From positions 68,254-132,253 of the forward strand of contig JBLMYQ010000051.1 of NCBI GenBank assembly GCA_050258375.1: 64,000 nucleotides of DNA. Direction: 5' to 3'. Source of the stretch: JBLMYQ01 sp050258375 (GTDB lineage: Bacteria; Bacillota; Clostridia; Acetivibrionales; UBA4821). The position numbers and the translations under genes were made by a program. Shown piece after piece: positions 38,001-44,800 of the stretch; the stretch's first letter is position 1; the number at the start of each line of letters is the position of its first letter. The notes below the pieces were generated by a model. It saw only the letters and a list, made by a program, of their open reading frames with translations. It was not told where the DNA came from and made no database searches.

Positions 38001-40826
38001 CATGCTTATTTTAAAATCGAGATTCTTTATATAGTCATCCAGTGAAATACCTGATTCTTGTATCTCTTTTCTTTTTTGTTCTGCCTGGTACATACTGCTT
38101 CTTAGCATATCTTCTGTTGTAACATTTACTTTGTCAAAGGCCCAAACGTGTTTTAAAAATATAGGTATAAGCTCCTCCTGCGAAGGCAGTTGAAGCGTTA
38201 ATACCTCTGGACATTTTTCTACCATTTTTGAGCATTCTATGGGGTTATCGTCTATATAAATAAAACTATCCAAACCAAGATTCAATTCATTCGCTATTTC
38301 CTTTATATTTTGGCTTTTTTCCTGCCAGCTTATCTTCCAGTTAACTATATGATTTCTATTCAATACCATCTCTGGATTTTTATCAAATACCCTAAGTACA
38401 TCTTTTTGATTATTTTTAGTGCATATTGCAAGAAGCATGCCTTCATTATATTTTTGAAGCATAAACTCCTGAAGCTCTTTATATGCTCCTTTTACTTTTA
38501 CTCCTAATGCACCTTGCTCTCCGCAAACCCCTTTCCATAGAGTATTGTCACAGTCAAGTACTATTACTTTAAAGTGCTGCTTTTTTATTGCACATATTTT
38601 TCTGGCTATTTGAGTCCCGCTTGCAGCATAATACACTTCTGTAAATGGCATGTGGGCTTCTTTATCTTTTATACCATCAAACACATCTCGTATACTGTAT
38701 AGCTTTTGTGTTTCTGCTAAGTCTAAAGTATAGATATTGCTGCGTTCCAAGAGCATTTCTTCAAAACTTGAATTTAATTCTTCTATTTTGCTCCAGATTG
38801 CATTACTAAGCCCTAAATGGGTTGAAACAGGAAATATGGCTGCTATAAGAGGTGCTGGATTAGCAAATTCGTTTATTGCTTCTTTTAATTCTTCAAATGC
38901 CTGTTCCAGCTTGGCTATTTTCGTTTCTTCTGTTCCGTTATCATTCCTTATGAAATCTTCAAACCTTATTAAGATTATATTTATGCCATCTTTGTTTTTT
39001 GAGAGAATGCTATTTGGGTCTAATAGCTCCTGAAACACCTGATTATACCCGGCAAATTCTACTTTTAAATTATGTCCGAATTTTTTGCCCCACCATTGTA
39101 TATAGTCTTGTATTGGCTCTGCCGTAAAGGTTGAGACTACTTTGACAGGAGTCTCTTTTGCTTGCTTCTTCTTTTCTTTTCTATGTTTATACTCAATATC
39201 TCCCTCTGGAAACCATCTCGCCATATGTTCTGTTTTGTAAAGCTTTTTACCAGGTTCAAATGGATTCTCAATGACTTCTTTTGCTGTTGTTAAGCTATCC
39301 TCTGATATAGGCACATAAAGCTCACCCGTGATTCCAATAGGCATCAGGTTAAGGTTTTTATCAAGAATATATCTCTTGCCAGCACCTATTTCTTCAGAAA
39401 GGACGCCAATTACTTTGTTTTCGGGGTATATGATTTTCTTGTTATCGAATTCATAAAGAATCTTATGCTTTTCCTTCTCAGAAAGCATTTCCAATTTAGA
39501 TATGTTTTTTGATGAGTCATCAAGTGCATGCCATAAGAGATTTATAATATGCTGATGCATGAATTCTATTTCTTTTGCATGGAATAAATAGGTTAGATAG
39601 TCATAGTCTATTATGAGGTGCCCTTCATCTTCTCTGTCATTTATATGAATAATGAGGTTGTTGCTTTGATGACCGTTAAAATGCCATCTGGTTGTATATG
39701 TTTCGGAGTTTATATCTTTATTTAATTTAGAATTCTGATAGTTTAATACAATATCAAATAAGTCATGTGCTATTTTATGCCTTTCTCTTAAGTCCTTAAG
39801 AACTAAGTAGTAAGGATACTTTTGATGTCTTAACAAGGATAGGCTTTCTTTTGCTACATTTCCTGTCAAAGTTTTAAAATCCATATTATCATCTAAGTCA
39901 ATTTGCATGGATGATATATTTGAAAACATACCTACAGTGTCTTTTTCTCTTCTATTTGCTCTGTTTAATGTGGTAGTTCCTAAATTTATATGCTCGTTTT
40001 CGGTTATACGGTTTATATACATAGATAATGCTGCTATAAACAAAGCAAAAACAGAAGATTTGTTTTCTTTGCAATATTCATGCATTTTTGTGGTTAGCTT
40101 TTTAGGCACTAGCAAAGTCTTTCGTCTTGCTCTTGTATCCATCATTTTTGAGTCATAAACTTTTAGAGGCTTTTGTTCAGTAATTGTTTCAAACTTGCTA
40201 TTCCAATATTCTTTGTCTTTTTGGCATCTTTCAGATTTCTCGTACTCTTCTTCACTTAAGACATACTCAATATAAGAAGGTTTCTTCTCGTTTAATATTT
40301 CAACGTTTTCTTTTAATTTTATGTAAATCTCAACTACTTGGTCTCCCATCAGAGTCATTGTCCAAGCATCTGATATCCAGTGATGTAGTTTAGAATATAC
40401 TCCACATTCCTGTTCGCTAATTTTAATAAAAGCAAAATAAAACAAATCATTATCTATTAACGCTAACGGTATTTGGGTTACCTTTTCATCCCATTCGTAA
40501 AGTTCTTCTATAGTTTTTTGGGTGAAATCGAATATGTCAAGTTTATAGTATTTATACTCAGATATGTATTGATAGGGCATTCCTTCCTTTTCAATTACCC
40601 TCAACCGCATTGCATCATTTTGTTCTATATATATATTAACTGCTTTTTCGAACAGCTCGAAGTCTATGTTCTCTTTAAATCGTATGGTTGCGGCAACATT
40701 GCCAATAGAAGTATCAGGAAATACTTTTTCAATATTCCAAATAGCTTTTTGAGGATGTGTTAATGGATAATATTGAATAGATTTATTTATATGAGTTGAT
40801 GCATTTTTCTCATTTGGCTTGGTCAT
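32031..40826 (-). CDS. NRPS-like megasynthase: C-(fossil A)-FkbH-VOC-VOC-PCP-C-A-PCP-thioester reductase
   Basis: 2931 residues. C1 (1-450, HHWISDAW at 148). Adenylation-domain remnant (about 450-550) keeps only the A6-A8-like motifs ITGELYV and YKTEHMARWFPEGDIEY. FkbH-like HAD/GNAT unit (about 560-1110, LDCDNTLWKGV near 754). Two VOC/glyoxalase folds (about 1115-1400). PCP1 (FFELGGDSLSAVEI, Ser near 1453). C2 (HHIIIDG near 1634). A domain (YTSGSTGNPKG; code D-I-L-Q-M-G-M-V-W-K). PCP2 (FTVGGDSLS near 2486). Terminal reductase (LLTGATGFVGIH near 2556). FkbH proteins load glyceryl units from 1,3-bisphosphoglycerate; the A code resembles glycine. Predicted release is as an aldehyde or alcohol. 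No phosphopantetheinyl transferase is in the window. Confidence 0.9.
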   Translation of the reverse strand: MTKPNEKNASTHINKSIQYYPLTHPQKAIWNIEKVFPDTSIGNVAATIRFKENIDFELFEKAVNIYIEQNDAMRLRVIEKEGMPYQYISEYKYYKLDIFDFTQKTIEELYEWDEKVTQIPLALIDNDLFYFAFIKISEQECGVYSKLHHWISDAWTMTLMGDQVVEIYIKLKENVEILNEKKPSYIEYVLSEEEYEKSERCQKDKEYWNSKFETITEQKPLKVYDSKMMDTRARRKTLLVPKKLTTKMHEYCKENKSSVFALFIAALSMYINRITENEHINLGTTTLNRANRREKDTVGMFSNISSMQIDLDDNMDFKTLTGNVAKESLSLLRHQKYPYYLVLKDLRERHKIAHDLFDIVLNYQNSKLNKDINSETYTTRWHFNGHQSNNLIIHINDREDEGHLIIDYDYLTYLFHAKEIEFMHQHIINLLWHALDDSSKNISKLEMLSEKEKHKILYEFDNKKIIYPENKVIGVLSEEIGAGKRYILDKNLNLMPIGITGELYVPISEDSLTTAKEVIENPFEPGKKLYKTEHMARWFPEGDIEYKHRKEKKKQAKETPVKVVSTFTAEPIQDYIQWWGKKFGHNLKVEFAGYNQVFQELLDPNSILSKNKDGINIILIRFEDFIRNDNGTEETKIAKLEQAFEELKEAINEFANPAPLIAAIFPVSTHLGLSNAIWSKIEELNSSFEEMLLERSNIYTLDLAETQKLYSIRDVFDGIKDKEAHMPFTEVYYAASGTQIARKICAIKKQHFKVIVLDCDNTLWKGVCGEQGALGVKVKGAYKELQEFMLQKYNEGMLLAICTKNNQKDVLRVFDKNPEMVLNRNHIVNWKISWQEKSQNIKEIANELNLGLDSFIYIDDNPIECSKMVEKCPEVLTLQLPSQEELIPIFLKHVWAFDKVNVTTEDMLRSSMYQAEQKRKEIQESGISLDDYIKNLDFKISMRVIKDEAIERVAQLTQRTNQFNLSTIRRTKKEIKELMQEEKTTCFVIEASDKFGDYGIIGLIVLKEENNKLLIDTFLLSCRILGRKAEYAVLSGIRKYAQEQGKKELEAVFISTAKNKPMQEFIEGIKWTALKTNGKSILYNIAVNDLPERVEHIEFYYNEMYKKNSETIELLKEEEIFALDHLAIAVKDIKGAEEYYKTLGYTISSSVYDSLQSSYLSMCNSSKYLPIELVAPVDQKSPSYNIIEIRGEAPYHLCYRVSSIKRFLEKIKDVEYEIISDAKPAILFGNRKVAFIMIKKVGLIELVETENQPESKNNTSKFKNNTIKIVVNDLERAQAFYKSLGYVQEKNVKDIKNNLIITGLVGVCGEKIELITPLDKETIEYEFLKKNGAGISEIHYRISEKEMQKQFNNTSYNVFYKSEQNKKTTVTEFELCDIEMLNKTKHKDYLLPISNFTGKKLLRLPIYEGINNQITEYQAPTNETEEKLARIWRKVLRTTKIGTNNNFFELGGDSLSAVEIIARVHKEFNIELSLIDIFQANTIKKLAEKIAGLNQSQYEHIKVIDKQHYYELSSAQKRMYILSQIEEEVVYNECYKIQIEGNLDKNRLEKAFKEFIKRHETLRTGFEILHGKPVQKIYDQVEFEILRFKAKEEEIEEIAKGFVKVFDLSNPPLLRVKLIDISEGKYVLLVDIHHIIIDGTSFGILIKEILSLYEGNQLEPLKIQYKDFAYWQNELFESDKIKKQEEYWIKQFNDEIPVLNMPTDYPRPARQSFNGYKKYFTLRKNTVEKLKAICDKTQTTLFMLLLSAYNVLLGRYTGQEDIVVGTPISGRRHADIKDVVGVFINTLPIRTYPNAKNSFTEYLSKVKEAVLMGLENQDFQYEHLIDKLSIPRDLSRNPLFDVMFILQNTDVSQMRTKDLKFAQSKIENNKTKFDMCLSAIDKNEQLEFEIEYCTELFEESTIERLQGHFLNILEDISNQPDKLISDIEILSKEEKNRILYQFNDTYAEYPKDKTIHQLFQEQVERTPDNIALVFEYKQLTYRELNARANQLASLLRSKGIKPDTIVGIMVERSIEMIIGILAILKSGGCYLPIDPEYPQERIEYMLQDSAAKILLTQKDLAGKVQFRGEVIEIDNNNLYQGDDSNLENLNKPNDLIYVIYTSGSTGNPKGVMLEHRNISNFITGITNRISFNDKDVILCITTISFDIFVLETWLPLSKGIKIVLTSESQQIDMGELSKVIAENEVSMIQMTPSRMKLLLEDPRAEKVFDSLRTIMLGGEALPQPLFEALKNKTKARIYNMYGPTETAVWSSVKDLTDETNITLGEPIANTQFYILNKNVKSQPFNIDGELCISGEGLARGYFNRPELTAEKYVQNPFIDRQKIYKTGDLVRRLPDGSIKFIGRIDDQVKIRGFRIELSEIKSCLMVYQYIKDAVVLASKESDSPNTLYSYYISDSEIDIDKLREYLLKKLPNYMVPSFFVQVDSFPQTPNGKLDKKALLSSLNVPKVGYDDNPSNDTEEIILNCWKRQLRNNNIGVNDSFFTVGGDSLSIITIISELLNHKWDLKMQDFYDYPTVREIANKIIGANTQEKELHATDFPIIKNKGVQIILDKNILCENVLLTGATGFVGIHILLELIKQTNVNIYCLLRGEYNKSKSRLADLLHFYFGHEYDRYIDKRIFCISGDVSLEKLGLSNEEYNKLGEKIDLVIHTAALVKHQGNYSEFERINVFGTQRVVDFAKLFNIKLGYMSTESVSGDLVVKQKYPRPTFTENDLYIGQNYLENVYIRSKFEAESLVIREMQNGLDAVIFRLGFITGRYSDGQFQINMNDNNFYNILKSIIQVGVIPKEIFKENIEFTPVDCCADGIVKLIMKEEMYGNVLHLYNHNYIKAEDLYLMINNMFNLNVKTIQTPRFDEYLKYIKHKSSNNEAADYIANNFNYEKTMINNYYRVNLSSHATQNYIKQVNFKWPQVDEEYIKKTLDYLIHKGFLKTK

Positions 40827-40936
40827 ACATGTACCTTCCTCGGGAATTATTATCTTTTTTCTTTTATTTGTCTATAAAACATTAAAATAATATAAAATCC
40901 CGACTTTTTCTCGTGTGTTTAGTAATTTATAGTAAT

Positions 40937-40965
40937 ATTATAAGGTATTTCCACAATATAGACAA
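40937..40965 (-). promoter_or_regulatory. Promoter of the megasynthase gene
   Basis: TTGTCT (40965-40960), 17-bp spacer, TATAAT (40942-40937) on the minus strand, leaving about 105 bp of leader. Confidence 0.65.
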
Positions 40966-40986
40966 GCAATATACAGCACATTTAAA

Positions 40987-41691
40987 CTATTCACATGCAA
41001 CTATTCCCATTGCATCATATTCCGGTTTTCCTATTATACTTCTTTTGGGTAATTTCTTGCTTTCCTGAAACTTGTTCAGGCTGTATGTCAATCCCCCTCC
41101 GAATTTTCCATCCGCACTGTATTTGTAAAAGCCAAGCTCCGTTAATCTTTTCTGTACTGCCTTTACATCAGCTCCATAATCACCTGGCTTTAAAGTCCTT
41201 AGCCCCTGCCCATATGGTCCATATGGACCGTTAATTATAAGTATCGGCGTTCCGACATTTACTCTTTTGTACACCTCTTTTACATCCTTATTCCACATTC
41301 GGATACAGCCATGAGAAGTTGCGCCGCCTATTGAATTTGGAAAAATTGTACCGTGGATACCATACTTTCCCCAGGGTACGTTAAATCCCATCCATCTCCC
41401 CCCAAATCCCTCTCCCCATGTATCCTTATGTACTATTTTGAAAAAGCCTATAGGAGTTGGCGTATCGTATTTCCCTGTTGCAACAAGATATTGCTTTATA
41501 CAAATCTTATTTTCAAATAAATATAGTCTATGCGCTTCAACATCAATAAGTATCATGTATTTTGATTTCAACTTTGTTGAGGTTTCACGATTTTGGGTAA
41601 GAGGAAACAAATCCGAAAGATTTAATGATAAGATGATAGCTGCTGCTAAAAAAATAAATAAAAGCTGTACTTTTTTGCTTTTCAAAAACAA
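40987..41691 (-). CDS. L,D-transpeptidase with peptidoglycan-binding domain
   Basis: About 234 residues. One N-terminal membrane anchor (about 10-28), a YkuD domain with the catalytic signature HGTIFPNSIGGATSHGCIRM (Cys in SHGC), and a C-terminal PG_binding_1 domain (LKPGDYGADVKAVQKRLTELGF). It forms 3-3 crosslinks or anchors proteins to peptidoglycan, outside the membrane. The TTG at 41691 is best spaced from GAGGTG; the GTG at 41700 overlaps it. Lies upstream of the megasynthase but has its own gap and is not obviously part of that unit. Confidence 0.93.
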   Translation of the reverse strand: MFLKSKKVQLLFIFLAAAIILSLNLSDLFPLTQNRETSTKLKSKYMILIDVEAHRLYLFENKICIKQYLVATGKYDTPTPIGFFKIVHKDTWGEGFGGRWMGFNVPWGKYGIHGTIFPNSIGGATSHGCIRMWNKDVKEVYKRVNVGTPILIINGPYGPYGQGLRTLKPGDYGADVKAVQKRLTELGFYKYSADGKFGGGLTYSLNKFQESKKLPKRSIIGKPEYDAMGIVACE

Positions 41692-41811
41692 ATCAACCAC
41701 CTCAAAAATAATTATCCGATGTCAACCGTCACTAATCCTTTAGATATTTTATGCTGGAATAAGCAACGCTATAACCTTGGATAACCATTGGTGATTGAAA
41801 TATATGAATTT

Positions 41812-44800
41812 CTATTTGTTCAATTCTTCGTTGTGAAACAAGAACTTATTCTTTCCTGAATTTTTAGCCTTATACATTGCATTATCTGCCTTTTTAATCA
41901 ATTCCTCCTTATCATCACCATCATATGGATAAATACTTATTCCTATACTCGGTGTTACATGTTCTTTAACATTTCCAAAAGATATCGGCTTTCCGATTTC
42001 TTCTATTATTCTCTGACAAACCTCTTTGATGTTTATTGCATCATTTACTTTTTCCAAGACTATAGTAAATTCATCTCCTCCTAATCTGGAAACCGTGTCG
42101 CATTCTCTTACACAGCCTGATAGTCTCTGCGCTACGGTTTGTAAAACCATGTCTCCGCAATCATGTCCTAATGTATCATTAATTTTTTTGAAACCGTCCA
42201 AGTCAATAAATAGAATTGCCAATATTGAGTTGTGTCTTTTGGCAAAATCCAAAGCATGGAGTGAATGCTCCAAAAACAACCGTCTGTTTGGAAGCCCTGT
42301 AAGATTATCATGAGTTGCCATTTCTTCCAGCATTTTTTGAGCCTTTTTACGCTCTTCGATTTCCCCTTTTAGCTGCAATGTTCTAGCCTCAACTAATTCC
42401 TCCAATTGGGAATACATGGCTGCATTTTCCATTGAAATTACAATTTGAGCAGATAACATCTCAAGTATATTTACCCTTTCAGCAGTAAAGGCGCCTTTAG
42501 TAAGATTATTTTCCAGGTAAAGCACTCTTTTAATTTCACCATGATGCAAAAGAGGTAGGCAAAGTACAGATTTGGTCTGATTTTCGGTTATATATTTATC
42601 AGCTTTAAATTCATGTTTTTGACTGGCATCAAACAACACTAATGTTTGACCCTTTCTAATTACATAATTAATAACCGCTCTTGATGCTTGTTCATCAATA
42701 ATCTGGTCTGCGCTGTCACCGGATATGCTCTGGTCAATTATGCTTACTTCAGAGTCACCCAGCGAATAATATGCTTCGGGTATATAATTACTGCCGTTTG
42801 TCTTAATTAAAACTACCTTTCCTGCACCCGCGCTTTCAGTCACTATCTGGATAAGCTTATCAATAGCTTTTTTATAGGAGATTTCTTCTGAAATTGTTTG
42901 CGAGGCCTTTATTAAAGATTTAAAATCAAGTGATTCTGAAGGCTGAGAAAAGGTTAAGGCTGTCGTATATTTAACTGATAAGCTCATGTTACTGCCGCCA
43001 GAATTAAGCGGCTTAAGGCTAGGATATTTTTCATCAAGCTGTTTAACTTTCGCCAATGCCCCCCATTTTCCATAACAATATCTTGCCTCGCTCAAATACA
43101 TAAATGCAATTTTTTCCTGGCTTTTATTGAAATAATGTGCCGCTGCACACTCGTTTGCAATTGCCTCTTCATGAAGGAATTCATATTTTGATGCATACTC
43201 AATAGCTTTATCATAGTATTTTTCTGCCAAAGATGCCTTTTCTAATATTCTGTACTTCTCTGCCAAAACCAAGTAATATTTATGCAAGCTATTTTTAGAA
43301 CCTAATTCCGACCATTCTTTTAATTTCTTTAAATTGGCATTAACCTTTTTTATTATAGCTTTTTTCTTTAAAAATGGTGATTCATTATAAATTGCAATAT
43401 GACACAGGGAATCATAATACCTTAATAATATTATAGATAGTGAGGACCGGACTCCGTCTTGATATTTCTCAAATTTTACGGCGTTTTCAACAGCGTCTTC
43501 ATAATTATTAAAAATATAATTAAGAATCATTCTATTAGAATAGATATGGCACAAGGATGAATAATTATTTGTTTCTAAATAAAAATTAAGCTCCTTCTCA
43601 TCGTTAAAATATTCGCCTATCAAAAAGCAGGGATTGCTTGCGTTGCCAAGCAAATTATCTGCTGCTTGAAGGTATACAGTATTCATATGAACAATCAAAT
43701 CCTGTTTTAGCTTTTTTATTGTTTGATTAAATTCATATATTTCAGGCTTTAGTTTTTCAAGGTTTTTGCCGGTATTATACGCTCCATAGCAGTACATAAA
43801 AAGCGAATCTGCCGCCATCTCATAGTCTCCATTTTCAAGAGCTATTTTATAATTGTTAATAAAATCCGGTAATATGTCAGCAAAATTGTGCTTCCAGAAA
43901 TGTATGAAATTATAATAAATATAATACGCTCTTGCATGAAACTCTTTGGCATTTAATTTTTCTACTAATTCAGTTCCCGTCTGACCAATCATATATGCCT
44001 TATTGATATATCCCAGAGAGCTCAATATGACACCATAATATGTATATCCTGCACCAGATACATTTGAATTTCCATATTTTAAGGACAGCCTGGCTAAGCC
44101 ACATGCAATCATTGGAATATATTCCGGTAAGCTTACAAAAACAGGAGTTATGAGGCTTGATAAAATATTCATTATTGCAATTATTTTAGGATCTTCTACA
44201 AGAGGCATGTTTAATATATCTTCTTTACTTTTCCCTTTAAGCAGCATCGATACCGCTGCCAATTCTTTCAGTACAGCCAGATTTGTAACCTTTTTAGGAA
44301 CTTTTATTCCCAAATTTTCAAATAATTCAAACGCCACTTTTACAGCTTCAAAGGATTTGTTTAATGAAATATAAGCGAAAATCCTTGACTCGTATACCTT
44401 CACTTTATCAAGAACTGTTTTAGCTTCAACAATAACCTTATCAACAAGGCTGTCCATTAATACAAAATCCGTACAATAACCCGCCGCTTCCACTGCACCC
44501 GTATATAAATTAAGAGTAGTGCCATAGTTTGTTTTCCAACCCTCTTCTCCTATCAGCTTGATTCCATTTGTGAAATAACGTAGTGCAAGCTCATATGCAA
44601 CAGCTCCGATTGCCCTTTTACCCGCAATCAGATTTAGCTCAACCAATCTTTCCATTTCTTTTTTATCCGTAATTAGTTCATACGCCTCATTAAGGCTGTT
44701 TACTGTGTCAAAAAGCCGTTCATCTGTTTCGATATCCGGAGTATTACTAAGCAAAAACCTTCCAAGCTTGATGGAAATAAATTTTATTCTTTGGTTATCA

